Assembly (NCBI RefSeq): GCF_019264345.1
Contig: NZ_JAHVAO010000001.1
Coordinates: forward strand, 744,001-808,000
Direction: 5' to 3'
Source: Marinobacter arenosus
GTDB lineage: Bacteria > Pseudomonadota > Gammaproteobacteria > Pseudomonadales > Oleiphilaceae
Length of the DNA: 64,000 bases
Shown here piece after piece: positions 36,153 to 45,851 of the stretch (position 1 is the stretch's first letter; every line of letters begins with the position of its first letter). The notes below the pieces were generated by a model. It had not been told where the DNA came from. It made no database searches and saw only the letters and a program-made list of their open reading frames with translations. A program made the translations under genes and the position numbers.

Positions 36153-37583
36153 ATGAGCACAGTAAATGCAAACCTGACTTACAACTACAAGGTGGTAAGA
36201 CAATTTGCCATCATGACGTTGGTCTGGGGCATTGTTGGCATGGGTATGGGCGTATTGATCGCGTCCCAGCTTGTGTGGCCAGCGATGAACCTGGATTTGC
36301 CCTGGACGCACTTCGGTCGTTTACGGCCGCTGCATACCAACGCCGTCATCTTCGGCTTTGGTGGAAGCGCCCTGTTCGCCACCTGTTATTACGTCGTTCA
36401 ACGTACCTGTCAGGCTCGCCTGATCTCGGACGGCCTCGCTGCGTTCACCTTCTGGGGTTGGCAAGCGATCATTGTGGCCGCCGCCATCACCTTACCCATG
36501 GGTCTTACCTCGTCCAAAGAGTACGCCGAACTTGAATGGCCGATTGACATCGCCATTGCCGTGGTCTGGGTCGCCTTCGCACTGGTGTTCTTCGGCACCA
36601 TCATGAAGCGCAGCACGCCCCACATCTACGTTGCCAACTGGTTCTACGGCGCCTTCATCATTACCGTGGCGTTCCTTCATATCGGCAACAACCTGGCGCT
36701 CCCTGCCAGCGCGTTCAAATCCTACTCCGCCTACGCGGGCGTGACCGACGCCATGATGCAGTGGTGGTGGGGTCACAACGCGGTCGGTTTCTTCCTGACC
36801 GCCGGCTTCCTCGGCATGATGTACTATTTCGTGCCCAAGCAGGCCAACCGTCCGGTTTACTCCTACCGTCTGTCCATTGTCCATTTCTGGGCGTTGATCG
36901 CGACTTACGTCTGGGCCGGTGGGCACCACCTGCACTACTCCGCGCTGCCTGACTGGGCGCAGACCGCAGGCATGGTCATGTCCCTGATCCTCCTTGCGCC
37001 CTCCTGGGGCGGCATGATCAACGGGATGATGACGCTGTCCGGTGCCTGGCACAAACTGCGCACCGACCCGATCCTGCGCTTTTTGGTCGTTTCCCTGTCG
37101 TTCTACGGCATGTCAACGTTCGAAGGCCCGATGATGGCCATCAAGACGGTCAACGCCCTGTCTCACAACACTGACTGGACCATCGGCCACGTTCACTCCG
37201 GTGCTCTGGGCTGGGTTGCCATGATCAGTATTGGCGCGGTCTATCACCTCATCCCCAAACTCTGGGGTCTCCAGGCCATGTACAGCACCAGCCTGATCAA
37301 CGTGCACTTCTGGCTGGCAACCGTCGGTACCGTCCTGTACATCGTTGCGATGTGGGTAAACGGCATCATGCAGGGCCTCATGTGGCGCGCGGTTAACGCC
37401 GACGGCACGCTGACCTACAGCTTTGTTGAATCGCTGGAAGCATCCTACCCGGGGTATTTCGTCCGCTTCCTCGGCGGCGTCATCTTCCTGAGTGGCATGC
37501 TCGTCATGGCTTACAACGTGTACATGACTATTCGCCAGAAAGAAGCCGTTGCGGATGAAAGCGCAGCAGCCCAGACGGCGTAA
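36153..37583 (+). CDS. ccoN: cbb3-type cytochrome c oxidase subunit I
   Basis: Catalytic subunit of the high-affinity cbb3 oxidase, which reduces oxygen in the inner membrane. The 476 residues (usual 474-480) have twelve membrane segments and histidine ligands for the haems and CuB, for example in [11 protein letters not shown] and in [15 protein letters not shown], with further ones in [12 protein letters not shown]. The start [18 protein letters not shown] is typical of Pseudomonas-type CcoN. It is first in the ccoNOQP operon and 15 bases before ccoO. Confidence 0.98.
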   Translation: MSTVNANLTYNYKVVRQFAIMTLVWGIVGMGMGVLIASQLVWPAMNLDLPWTHFGRLRPLHTNAVIFGFGGSALFATCYYVVQRTCQARLISDGLAAFTFWGWQAIIVAAAITLPMGLTSSKEYAELEWPIDIAIAVVWVAFALVFFGTIMKRSTPHIYVANWFYGAFIITVAFLHIGNNLALPASAFKSYSAYAGVTDAMMQWWWGHNAVGFFLTAGFLGMMYYFVPKQANRPVYSYRLSIVHFWALIATYVWAGGHHLHYSALPDWAQTAGMVMSLILLAPSWGGMINGMMTLSGAWHKLRTDPILRFLVVSLSFYGMSTFEGPMMAIKTVNALSHNTDWTIGHVHSGALGWVAMISIGAVYHLIPKLWGLQAMYSTSLINVHFWLATVGTVLYIVAMWVNGIMQGLMWRAVNADGTLTYSFVESLEASYPGYFVRFLGGVIFLSGMLVMAYNVYMTIRQKEAVADESAAAQTA

Positions 37584-37598
37584 ACGGAGAGAGGTCAG

Positions 37599-38207
37599 AT
37601 GAACCACGATATTGTTGAAAAGAATATTGGTCTGATGATCGTACTGATCATCCTGACCATCAGCGGCGGCTTTCTCGTTGAAATCGTGCCGTTGTTCTTC
37701 CTGAAAGAGACAAACGAGCCAGTTGAGGGCCTGGAACCCTATACCGCCCTCGAACTGGAAGGCCGGGATATCTATATCCGCGAAGGCTGCCACGTCTGCC
37801 ACACCCAGCAGATCCGTCCGTTCCGGGCTGAAACCGAGCGCTATGGCCACTACTCCGTCGCCGGTGAGTTTGTCTACGATCGGCCGTTCCTGTGGGGCTC
37901 CAAGCGTACTGGCCCGGATCTGGCCCGTGTCGGCGGCCGCTACTCGGACGCCTGGCAGCGCCAGCATCTGTACGATCCGCGCAGTGTGGTTCCGGAATCC
38001 AACATGCCAGCGTTCCCCTGGCTGTTTGAGAACCGTGTAGACCACACAGCAACGGCGGCCAAGATGGAAACTCTGCAGTCACTGGGGGTGCCCTACAGCG
38101 ATGAACAGATTGCCGAGGCGTCTGCTCAGGTCGAAGGCAAATTCGAAATCGAAGCTCTGGTCGCGTACCTGCAACAACTCGGTACCGTGATTTCAGAGAA
38201 ACGGTGA
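37599..38207 (+). CDS. ccoO: cbb3-type cytochrome c oxidase subunit II
   Basis: Membrane-anchored mono-haem cytochrome c of 202 residues, passing electrons to CcoN. One N-terminal membrane segment (about 10-32) is followed by the c-type haem motif CHVCH starting at Cys64 ([14 protein letters not shown]), and a distal Met in [10 protein letters not shown]. The family length is 202-203. It lies between ccoN and ccoQ with very short gaps. Confidence 0.97.
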   Translation: MNHDIVEKNIGLMIVLIILTISGGFLVEIVPLFFLKETNEPVEGLEPYTALELEGRDIYIREGCHVCHTQQIRPFRAETERYGHYSVAGEFVYDRPFLWGSKRTGPDLARVGGRYSDAWQRQHLYDPRSVVPESNMPAFPWLFENRVDHTATAAKMETLQSLGVPYSDEQIAEASAQVEGKFEIEALVAYLQQLGTVISEKR

Positions 38208-38211
38208 TCCC

Positions 38212-38397
38212 ATGGATTTGAACGAGTTACGCGGCATTCAAACCCTTCTGGTCATGGCGGTTTTTTTCGGAATCGTCTGGTGGGCGTACAGCGCCCACCG
38301 CAAAAAGGCCAACGACGAGGCAGCGCATCTGCCCTTCGATGACGACGAAGTGGAAAAGCGTACTCTCGAACAGGAAAAAACGGAGAAGAAACAATGA
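38212..38397 (+). CDS. ccoQ: cbb3-type cytochrome c oxidase subunit CcoQ
   Basis: Small single-span membrane protein of 61 residues that stabilises the oxidase. Membrane segment at about residues 9-24 (TLLVMAVFFGIVWWAY), then a charged tail with DDDEVEKRTLEQEK. The gene starts 4 bases after ccoO and overlaps ccoP by four (ATGA), which together with size makes the call safe despite weak family conservation. Confidence 0.93.
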   Translation: MDLNELRGIQTLLVMAVFFGIVWWAYSAHRKKANDEAAHLPFDDDEVEKRTLEQEKTEKKQ

Positions 38398-39284
38398 GTA
38401 CCTTTTGGAGCCTCTGGATCAGTGTGATCGTGCTCGGTACTATTTTCGGCTGTATGTGGCTTCTGTGGGCAACCCGTAAGAACCAGACCACCGATACCGA
38501 AACCGATCGCACCACCGGCCATTCCTTTGACGGCATTGAGGAGTACGACAATCCGCTGCCAAAGTGGTGGTTCTACCTTTTCATCGCCACCTGTATTTTC
38601 TCGCTGGGCTACCTGGTCCTGTACCCTGGACTGGGTAGCTTCCAGGGCGTCCTGGGCTGGACGTCAGCCAACCAATGGGAGGCTGAAGTTGCCGAAGCAG
38701 AAGAAAAATACGGCGAAATCTATGCCCAGTATGGCAGTACACCGGTCGTCGAGTTGGCATCCAACGAAGACGCCCTGAAGATCGGCCAGCGTCTGTTTGC
38801 CAACAACTGCGCCGTCTGCCATGGCTCAGCGGCCCGGGGCCAGGTCGGCTTCCCGAACCTGACCGACGACGACTGGCTGTACGGCGGTTCGCCGGACGCC
38901 ATCCTCGAGACCCTGCACAACGGTCGCATGGGCAACATGCCGGCAAAAGGTGTCATGCCCAACATGACCAATGAGCAGGTCGACCAGGTGGTTAACTATG
39001 TGCTGAGCTTCAGTGGTCGCGAGAAAGACGCTGAAGCCGCAGAAGCCGGCAAGGCCGTGTTTGCCCAGGGCTGTGCCGCGTGTCATGGCCCTGACGGCAA
39101 GGGCATGGAATCTGTTGGTGCACCTAACCTGACGGACAACACCTGGCTGTATGGCTCCACTTATGAGTGGATCAAGGAAACCGTCATGAACGGTCGTCAG
39201 AACCAGATGCCCGCCCAAAGCGGCCGTCTGTCAGAAGATCAGATTCAGATTCTCGCAGCCTACGTATACAGCCTGTCGAACTGA
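38394..39284 (+). CDS. ccoP: cbb3-type cytochrome c oxidase subunit III
   Basis: Di-haem cytochrome c of 296 residues. Two N-terminal membrane segments (about 4-24 and 58-78) are followed by haem motifs at Cys139 (CAVCHG) and Cys227 (CAACHG), each with a downstream Met (LHNGRMGNMPA, GRQNQMPAQSG). A conserved NPLPKWW-like block (DNPLPKWWFYLF) precedes the second membrane segment. Its stop is followed by a strong hairpin. Confidence 0.97.
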   Translation: MSTFWSLWISVIVLGTIFGCMWLLWATRKNQTTDTETDRTTGHSFDGIEEYDNPLPKWWFYLFIATCIFSLGYLVLYPGLGSFQGVLGWTSANQWEAEVAEAEEKYGEIYAQYGSTPVVELASNEDALKIGQRLFANNCAVCHGSAARGQVGFPNLTDDDWLYGGSPDAILETLHNGRMGNMPAKGVMPNMTNEQVDQVVNYVLSFSGREKDAEAAEAGKAVFAQGCAACHGPDGKGMESVGAPNLTDNTWLYGSTYEWIKETVMNGRQNQMPAQSGRLSEDQIQILAAYVYSLSN

Positions 39285-39289
39285 GTCAG

Positions 39290-39315
39290 CAGGCCGGGGC
39301 TCATGCCCCGGCCTG
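39290..39315 (+). terminator. Strong hairpin after ccoP
   Basis: CAGGCCGGGGC, a four-base TCAT loop, then GCCCCGGCCTG: a perfect 11-base stem immediately after the ccoP stop, followed by GTCTTTT. It may terminate much of the ccoNOQP transcript, or protect its 3-prime end, giving more oxidase subunits than assembly factors. Confidence 0.75.
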
Positions 39316-39417
39316 GTCTTTTCCAGCCTGTGCCCTGCCCCGCCGGACACAGCCTGGAACAGATCAGCAGACCCTCCGGGCCGCCTTAGCGCTTTACCCT
39401 TTCATCGGGAGGTTTCG

Positions 39418-40848
39418 ATGAGCAGTGAGATTCCGGTCAAACAGGTTGACCCATCCTCTGACCCCTCCGATAACAACAACAAAACCGGAAGTGTCGAACT
39501 CTACGCCAGCCGCAAGAAAATCTATGTGAAAGAAGTCAAAGGCTTCTTCCAGCGCATCCGCAATGTCAGCCTGATGCTGCTGATGGGCATGTACTTCCTG
39601 TTTGTCTGGATCACCCTGGACGGACAGCCACTGATCCACTTCGACCTTCCGGCCCGGGAATTTCACCTGTACGGCCTGACGTTCTACCCGAAGGATTTCA
39701 TCCTGCTGTCCGGGATGCTCATCATCTGCGCCTTCGGCCTGTTTTTCATCACGACCCTCTTCGGCCGGGTCTGGTGCGGTTACACCTGCCCCCAGACGGT
39801 GTGGACCTTTATCTTCATGTGGATTGAGGAGCGCATCGAGGGCAGCCGCAACAAACGCATGAAGCTCGACAAGGCCCCCCGCTCGGGTGCCAAAATCGCC
39901 AAGAAGTCGGCCAAACATACCGCCTGGCTTCTCGTCGCCCTCGCCACGGGGCTGACCTTTGTCGGATACTTCTACCCGATCCGGGAACTGATCACGGACC
40001 TCTTTACCCTCCAGGCCAACGGGTGGGCCTACTTCTGGGTAGCGTTCTTTACCATCGCCACTTATCTCAATGCCGGCTGGATGCGTGAACAGGTGTGCCT
40101 GTACATGTGTCCGTATGCCCGGTTCCAGTCGGTGATGTTCGACCCCAACACCCGCGTTGTGTCCTATGACCCGAACCGCGGTGAACCCCGGGGCGGCCGC
40201 AAAAAAGGAACCGATCCGGCGGAGGCGGGCCTTGGCGACTGCATCGACTGTGGCCAGTGCGTCCAGGTGTGCCCGACCGGCATCGACATTCGCGATGGCC
40301 TGCAGTACGAATGCATTGGCTGCGCCCTTTGTATCGATGCCTGTGACGAAATCATGGACAAGATGGACTACCCCAGGGGACTGATACGCTACACCACCGA
40401 GAACGAGCTGGAAGGCAAGACTTCCAAGCTGCTTCGCCCGCGTACCTTTGGCTACGGTGCCGTGCTGGCAATTATGATTGCGGCCATCGTCGTGACCATT
40501 GCAACGCGGGTACCGGCGCAGATGGATGCCCTCCGCGACCGGGGCGCGCTGTACAGCTTTAACGGGCAAGGACGGGTTGAGAATTCCTACACCCTGAAAA
40601 TCGCCAACATGACCGAAGTTCCCCAGACGTTTTCGATTTCAGTGCGAGGCCTGGAAGGCATCCGGATTCTGACCGGGACGTCAGTAACGGTGGAAAGCGG
40701 CGAAAACCGGTCGCTGCCGACGGTGGTTGATGTGCCACCAGAATCCATCAGCCAGTCCAACAACGAGATTTTCTTTGAGGCCCAGTCGCAAACCGATACG
40801 TCGCTGAAGCTGGAAACTGAAAGCCGATTTGTTGGTCCAACCCGCTGA
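39418..40848 (+). CDS. ccoG: Cytochrome oxidase accessory protein CcoG (RdxA/FixG)
   Basis: Membrane iron-sulfur protein of 476 residues that reduces copper for cbb3 oxidase assembly. Several N-terminal membrane segments contain the RVWCGYTCPQTVW motif, and a soluble loop carries two 4Fe-4S clusters (CIDCGQCVQVCPTG and CIGCALCIDACDEIMD). The C-terminal IG-like domain (VPQTFSISVRGLEGI) is periplasmic. It starts the assembly-gene run ccoG-ccoH-ccoI-ccoS, separated from ccoP by 133 bases with the hairpin. Confidence 0.96.
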   Translation: MSSEIPVKQVDPSSDPSDNNNKTGSVELYASRKKIYVKEVKGFFQRIRNVSLMLLMGMYFLFVWITLDGQPLIHFDLPAREFHLYGLTFYPKDFILLSGMLIICAFGLFFITTLFGRVWCGYTCPQTVWTFIFMWIEERIEGSRNKRMKLDKAPRSGAKIAKKSAKHTAWLLVALATGLTFVGYFYPIRELITDLFTLQANGWAYFWVAFFTIATYLNAGWMREQVCLYMCPYARFQSVMFDPNTRVVSYDPNRGEPRGGRKKGTDPAEAGLGDCIDCGQCVQVCPTGIDIRDGLQYECIGCALCIDACDEIMDKMDYPRGLIRYTTENELEGKTSKLLRPRTFGYGAVLAIMIAAIVVTIATRVPAQMDALRDRGALYSFNGQGRVENSYTLKIANMTEVPQTFSISVRGLEGIRILTGTSVTVESGENRSLPTVVDVPPESISQSNNEIFFEAQSQTDTSLKLETESRFVGPTR

Positions 40849-40885
40849 TTCTGAAATGCGCGACGACCATACTGTTTAAACGAGA

Positions 40886-41410
40886 ATGAGTGATATGACC
40901 GAACAAGCTCCGATAGCACCCTGGTTCCGCCAGCCCTGGTTCTGGTTCCTGACCATTTTTCCGCTGGCCGCCATCATCTGGTGCATCTCCATGATCATCA
41001 TCGCGACCAACCTGGAAGACACCATGGTGACCGACGATTACTCCAAGGAAGGCCGCGGCATCAACATGGAAATCGCGCGCGACCAGAAGGCCAAAGACCT
41101 CGGCATGATCGCGGAAATGCGATTCGACGACCGCACCATCGCCCTGAACCTGTCGACAGACGAAGGACCGGCTGACTTTCCCTACCTGGTCCTGAATCTT
41201 TTTCATCCAACGCTGGCCGATCGCGACCGGACCATTCAATTCCAGAAAACTGGCACGGGCCAGTACAGCGGCCAATTGCTTGAAGACATTGATGGACGCT
41301 GGTATTACGACCTGCGTGGGCCGGATAACCAGTGGCGCCTGAAAGGCGAAGCCTGGCTGCCCGCGGACAACGGCATCACGGTCAGCTCAGAAGGCGCCGC
41401 CAAAGGGTGA
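40886..41410 (+). CDS. ccoH: FixH/CcoH family protein
   Basis: Single-span membrane protein of 174 residues needed for cbb3 oxidase assembly; in Rhodobacter CcoH stays bound to the complex. The membrane segment is at about residues 19-43 (FWFLTIFPLAAIIWCISMII), followed by the typical MVTDDYSKEGRGINMEIARD and a periplasmic beta domain (LNLFHPTLADRDRT). The ATG at 40895 is an alternative start. Its stop is within the ccoI start (GTGA overlap). Confidence 0.92.
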   Translation: MSDMTEQAPIAPWFRQPWFWFLTIFPLAAIIWCISMIIIATNLEDTMVTDDYSKEGRGINMEIARDQKAKDLGMIAEMRFDDRTIALNLSTDEGPADFPYLVLNLFHPTLADRDRTIQFQKTGTGQYSGQLLEDIDGRWYYDLRGPDNQWRLKGEAWLPADNGITVSSEGAAKG

Positions 41411-43857
41411 CTGCCCTGGAATGCTTCCACTGCGGCGAACCGGCAGACGGCGAACCGCCGATTACCCTTGAGCTGGATGGACGAATACAGCATTTCTGCT
41501 GCCGCGGCTGCAAGGCCGTTTGCGAGACCATCCGTGGTGAGGGTTTATCAGGGTTCTACGACATCCGCACCGAGCCCGCGGTCACGCCCCGACAGCTATC
41601 CAGCTCCGAACTTGCCCGTATTCGAGAGCTGGATCATCCCCTGGTCCAGCAGGCCTTCGTGTCACCGGTCAAAGGTGGCGAGGAAGCCCAACTCCTGATA
41701 GGCGGCATCACCTGCGCTGCCTGCATCTGGCTGCTGGAAAATCACATGAAGAAACAGCCGGGCGTGCTGTCTTTCAGTGTCAATCACACCACCCAGCGCG
41801 CCCGCCTGGTCTGGGCCAAAGACCAGAGCCGACTCAGCGACTTGCTGATTGCCATCCACGAACTCGGCTACACCGCACGCCCTTACCAGCCAGACGAAGC
41901 AGAACAGGCCCTTCGATCGGAACATCGCTCCATGTTGATTCGACTGGTGCTTGCCGGCATCGGCTCGTTCCAGAGCATGATGCTGGCCTTTCCCTTGTAT
42001 TTCGAGATGGTGAATGACCTGTCACCGGAGTTTGTCAGTTTCTTCCGCTGGTTCAGTCTGCTGATCGCCACCCCAGTCGTGTTTTACAGCGCACGCCCCT
42101 TTTTCAGTAACGCCCGGCGAGATCTCCAGTCCCGGCACCTGACCATGGACGTGCCGGTTGCCATTGCCATTGGTCTGGCCTACGCGGCGAGCGCCTGGGT
42201 GACCGCCTTCGGCGGCGAGGAAGTGTATTTTGAATCGGTCTGCATGTTTACCTTTTTCCTGCTCCTGGGCCGCTACATCGAGGTGCAGGCCCGGTTCCGC
42301 GCCGGGTTGACCGGGAACGCACTGGCAGGCTTCCAGCCGACCGTCGCCAGTCGCGTGCAGGGTGAGGATCTGGAGGTCGTACCGGCGCATGCGATCAAAC
42401 CGGGGGATGTGATTCGGGTTCGGCCGGGGGAAACCCTGCCCGTCGATGGTGAGATCGTCCACGGTCAGTCCACCCTCAATGAGGCGGCCCTGACGGGTGA
42501 ATACCTGCCGGAGACCCGGATGCCCGGCGACACCGTGCATGCCGGCAGCATCAACGGCGAAAATCCGCTGGATGTCCGGGTGGTCAAGGCCGGTTCCCAG
42601 ACCCGGCTGTCGGGCATCATGCGGGTTTTGGACCGGGTTCAGGCCGAGAAACCGCCGGTGGCGCAGATGGCCGACAGGATCGCCGGCAAGTTCGTGGCCC
42701 GGGTGCTGATCCTGGCCCCGGTGGTCTGGTTTGGCTGGTGGCTCGCCGGGGCCGACAATGCCTTCGACATCACCTTGTCAGTATTGGTGGTCACCTGTCC
42801 CTGTGCGCTGTCCCTGGCCACACCGACCGCCATCACCGCCGCAACCGTGAAACTGCGGCGTCTGGGTTTCCTGCCAACACGGGGCCATACCCTGGAATCC
42901 ATGAACACGATTGATACCGTGATCTTTGACAAGACCGGCACACTGACCCGGGGCGAGCTGAGCCTCATTGCCGTGAGGGTCGTGGGTGACGTGGACGAGC
43001 GCACCTGTCTGAAGCTGGCAGCCGGGCTGGAACAACACTCCGAGCACCCCATTGCCCGCGTGTTTCATAACCGTCCGTCCGCTGTCGTCGAGCGGGTAAA
43101 CAATCACCTGGGCGGCGGGTTGTCGGGACAGTGGGGGGAACAACAGCTCCATATTGGTCATAAGGAGTTTGTCGAGTCACAGACGGGCCTGCCTGCACCG
43201 GCCTCATCTGGCGACCGCGGCATGGAAATCTGGCTGGCGTCGGACCGCCAATGGCTGGCCTGCTTCTCGCTTGACGATCAGCCGAGACAGGATGCGGCTG
43301 ACGCCATCCACGCCCTCCAGAGCCTGGGCATCCGCACCCTCCTGCTCAGCGGTGACCGGTCGGATCACGTCTCGCAGGTCGCCCACGCGGTCGGCATTGA
43401 CGACGCCATAGGCCAGGCATCACCGGAACAGAAACTCGACGTCCTGAAGCGGCTCACCGACGAGGGACGCAACGTCATGATGGTTGGAGACGGACTCAAC
43501 GACCTGCCTTCGATGGCCGGGGCGGGTATTTCCGTCGCCATGGGGTCGGCCGCGGACCTGACCCAGCTTCACGCCGATGCCGTGTTGCTCAATGGTCAAC
43601 TGGTTCAGTTGGTTGAAGCCCTGAAAACCAGCCGTCAAACCCGCCGGGTTATTCGTCAGAACCTGATGTGGGCCTTCGTCTACAACGTGTGCGCCCTGCC
43701 CCTGGCTGCGGCCGGCATGGTGCCGCCCTGGCTCGCAGCCATTGGCATGGCAGCCAGTTCGCTGATTGTGGTTCTGAATGCCCTTCGATTGGGGCGGCAG
43801 GCCCGGCAACCAAAAACCCAGACCGAGGCCGCGGTTGGCGCTCAGGTTGTGTCCTGA
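41407..43857 (+). CDS. ccoI: Copper-translocating P-type ATPase CcoI
   Basis: Exports copper to the periplasm for the CuB centre of the oxidase. From a GTG start overlapping ccoH, the 816 residues contain a CysX2Cys-rich N-terminal part (CFHCGEPADG, HFCCRGCKAVC), a heavy-metal domain (GGITCAACIWLLE), membrane segments, the metal-transport motif CPC at 464-466 and the phosphorylated Asp508 (DKTGTLTRG), then GDGLNDLPSMAGAG. The GTG is chosen because it precedes the first cysteine block and is coupled to ccoH; an ATG 25 codons upstream falls within ccoH. Confidence 0.96.
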   Translation: MTALECFHCGEPADGEPPITLELDGRIQHFCCRGCKAVCETIRGEGLSGFYDIRTEPAVTPRQLSSSELARIRELDHPLVQQAFVSPVKGGEEAQLLIGGITCAACIWLLENHMKKQPGVLSFSVNHTTQRARLVWAKDQSRLSDLLIAIHELGYTARPYQPDEAEQALRSEHRSMLIRLVLAGIGSFQSMMLAFPLYFEMVNDLSPEFVSFFRWFSLLIATPVVFYSARPFFSNARRDLQSRHLTMDVPVAIAIGLAYAASAWVTAFGGEEVYFESVCMFTFFLLLGRYIEVQARFRAGLTGNALAGFQPTVASRVQGEDLEVVPAHAIKPGDVIRVRPGETLPVDGEIVHGQSTLNEAALTGEYLPETRMPGDTVHAGSINGENPLDVRVVKAGSQTRLSGIMRVLDRVQAEKPPVAQMADRIAGKFVARVLILAPVVWFGWWLAGADNAFDITLSVLVVTCPCALSLATPTAITAATVKLRRLGFLPTRGHTLESMNTIDTVIFDKTGTLTRGELSLIAVRVVGDVDERTCLKLAAGLEQHSEHPIARVFHNRPSAVVERVNNHLGGGLSGQWGEQQLHIGHKEFVESQTGLPAPASSGDRGMEIWLASDRQWLACFSLDDQPRQDAADAIHALQSLGIRTLLLSGDRSDHVSQVAHAVGIDDAIGQASPEQKLDVLKRLTDEGRNVMMVGDGLNDLPSMAGAGISVAMGSAADLTQLHADAVLLNGQLVQLVEALKTSRQTRRVIRQNLMWAFVYNVCALPLAAAGMVPPWLAAIGMAASSLIVVLNALRLGRQARQPKTQTEAAVGAQVVS

Positions 43858-43893
43858 TACCGTATCCCGATACTTTTTCCGCGAGGTTTTGCC

Positions 43894-44142
43894 GTGCAAA
43901 TCGTAATGATCCTGGTCCCGCTGGTGCTGATTGTGGTGGCCCTGGGTATTTTCCTGTTCTCGTGGGCGGTCAAAAGTGGCCAGTACGATGATCTGGAGGG
44001 GCCGGCGCACCGGATTCTCTATGACGATGACAAGGATATGATTCCGGACGATGCCCGAACGGACAAGTCGAATGCCCCGGCCGCGGAAGAGTCCGGGGAA
44101 CGCAACGGGGCCGATTCGAACGAGGACGACCCGAAACCCTGA
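43894..44142 (+). CDS. ccoS: cbb3-type oxidase assembly protein CcoS
   Basis: Single-span membrane protein of 82 residues with a GTG start, needed for haem and copper insertion. The membrane segment is about residues 3-24 and is followed by the family motif WAVKSGQYDDLEGPAHRILYDDD. The last 30 residues form an acidic, low-complexity tail (AEESGERNGADSNEDDPKP), longer than in many CcoS proteins. The stop overlaps the start of the next gene by one base. Confidence 0.94.
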   Translation: MQIVMILVPLVLIVVALGIFLFSWAVKSGQYDDLEGPAHRILYDDDKDMIPDDARTDKSNAPAAEESGERNGADSNEDDPKP

Positions 44143-44831
44143 TGGCCCCGGAACTCTACCTCAGTTACCCCAGCGCCTTTCTGATCGGACTACTGGGCAG
44201 TTCTCACTGCCTCGGCATGTGCGGTGGAATCAGCGCCTCGTTATCCATGGCCCTGCCCGTGGGCAAAGGGTTCAGGCTGCGCCAGACCCTGATGTTACTG
44301 GCTTTCAACGCGGGCAGAATTGCCAGCTACGCGATGATTGCGGCCTTGGTGGCTGTCCTGAGCACTTCCGCTGCACACCAGTGGTCGGAACTCGGCTGGG
44401 TGCTCCGAACCGTTGCGGGTCTGCTGCTGATTGCCATGGGGCTGTCGATGGGGCAATGGTGGCAAGGGATCCGCTACATTGAGAAGGTGGGGACGCCTGT
44501 CTGGCAGCGCCTGTCTCCGCTGACACGGCGCTTGTTACCGGTCAATCATGTGGGCCAGGCCCTGGCCCTGGGCGCACTCTGGGGATGGTTGCCCTGCGGC
44601 CTTATCTACACCACGCTCGGCTGGGCCGCACTTCAGCCCACCGTGGGCTCGGCAGCCCTGACCATGCTGTTCTTTGGCCTTGGCACCCTTCCCTCCATGC
44701 TGGCAACGGGTTACGCGGCGGGCTGGATTCGAAAGCTGCAGGGTCAACAGCTGTTTCGGAAAGTGACCGGCGTGCTGCTGATCGTGTTCGGCGTCTGGAC
44801 ACTGCCACTGACCGGCGGCCTGGCCCATTAA
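44142..44831 (+). CDS. TauE/SafE-like (DsbD_2) membrane protein in cbb3 locus
   Basis: A 229-residue polytopic membrane protein with about six segments. The SSHCLGMCGGISASLSMAL block contains the conserved GMCGG, which is found in transporter-like proteins near heavy-metal ATPases and cbb3 assembly genes. These are commonly annotated as sulfite exporter TauE/SafE family, but a metal- or thiol-related role in oxidase assembly is more in line with the position. It overlaps ccoS by one base and ends the assembly run. The actual substrate is unknown. Confidence 0.85.
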   Translation: MAPELYLSYPSAFLIGLLGSSHCLGMCGGISASLSMALPVGKGFRLRQTLMLLAFNAGRIASYAMIAALVAVLSTSAAHQWSELGWVLRTVAGLLLIAMGLSMGQWWQGIRYIEKVGTPVWQRLSPLTRRLLPVNHVGQALALGALWGWLPCGLIYTTLGWAALQPTVGSAALTMLFFGLGTLPSMLATGYAAGWIRKLQGQQLFRKVTGVLLIVFGVWTLPLTGGLAH

Positions 44832-44864
44832 CGGGATCGTCGGGCCATGGCCGGGCGATCAGCG

Positions 44865-45794
44865 CTAGATGTTCAGGACATCCAGGCGCCCAAAGTGGCC
44901 GGCATCCTCGGGCTCAGCCGTATTCACGGCCTGACGTTTCCCGCCCAGACGCTCTCCATCCCGGAAATTGTACAGGTTGGTGTCCGCAAGGTGAGACGGC
45001 TCAACGTTGCACATGGCACGAAACATGGTTTCCAGCCGGCCCGGGTGCTGCTTGTCCCAGGATTGGAACATGTCCTTGATGACCTGCCGTTGCAGGTTTT
45101 CCTGGGAACCACACAGGTTGCAGGGAATGATTGGAAATTCCCGAAGCGCGGCGTAGCGGGCAATGTCCTTCTCACGCGCATAGGCCAGTGGACGAATCAC
45201 CGTGTTGCGGCCGTCGTCACTGTGCAACACTGGGGGCATGGATTTGAGTTTGCCACCGTAGAACATGTTCAGGAACAGGGTTTCCAGGAGGTCGTCGCGG
45301 TGGTGACCGAGCGCGATCTTGGTCACCCCGTGTTCTTCTGCAAAGTTGTAGAGAATGCCACGCCGTAACCGGGAACACAGACCACACGTGGTCTTCCCTT
45401 CCGGTACTTTTTCCTTAACAATACTGTAGGTGTCCTTTTCGATGATGTGGTACTCGATACCCATGGTTTTCAGGTATTCCGGGAGTACCTCCTCCGGAAA
45501 TCCGGGCTGTTTCTGGTCAAGGTTGACCGCAATCAGCTCAAAGGAAACCGGCGCACTCTTCTGCAGGTTGAGCAGAATATCGAGCATGGCGTAGGAGTCC
45601 TTGCCGCCAGACAGGCAGCACATGACCTTGTCGCCGGCTTCAATCATCGAAAAATCGGCAATCGCCTGCCCGACTTCGCGGCGCAGACGCTTCTGCAGTT
45701 TGTTCAGCTCCAGTTTCTGGCGGCGCTCAAACTCGGCGCTCTGGGACGATTCGGGACTGGCGATCATTGCTTCGGACATACCAACTACGTTCAT
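44865..45794 (-). CDS. ttcA: tRNA 2-thiocytidine synthetase TtcA
   Basis: Iron-sulfur enzyme that thiolates C32 of certain tRNAs. The 309 residues (E. coli 311) contain the ATP-binding PP-loop [14 protein letters not shown] and cysteines in [12 protein letters not shown] that bind the cluster. The C-terminal [20 protein letters not shown] and NLYNFRDG stretches are typical. The start ATG at 45794 fits the family; a second ATG lies at 45779, and a longer ORF upstream overlaps the divergent TetR gene. It converges on the cbb3 locus, 33 bases from its last gene. Confidence 0.94.
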   Translation of the reverse strand: MNVVGMSEAMIASPESSQSAEFERRQKLELNKLQKRLRREVGQAIADFSMIEAGDKVMCCLSGGKDSYAMLDILLNLQKSAPVSFELIAVNLDQKQPGFPEEVLPEYLKTMGIEYHIIEKDTYSIVKEKVPEGKTTCGLCSRLRRGILYNFAEEHGVTKIALGHHRDDLLETLFLNMFYGGKLKSMPPVLHSDDGRNTVIRPLAYAREKDIARYAALREFPIIPCNLCGSQENLQRQVIKDMFQSWDKQHPGRLETMFRAMCNVEPSHLADTNLYNFRDGERLGGKRQAVNTAEPEDAGHFGRLDVLNI

Positions 45795-45851
45795 AAGGTT
45801 AATGAGCGTCGGATTATACGCGTCACAGGGATTCAGGGACAGGATACCGAC

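Noticed and set aside
39394..40569. 391-codon reverse ORF opposite ccoG
   Set aside because: Antisense to a well-conserved iron-sulfur protein; no motifs.
45447..45851. 405-base upstream extension of the TetR gene
   Set aside because: It is antisense to ttcA, and the TetR helix-turn-helix begins only after the ATG at 45852.
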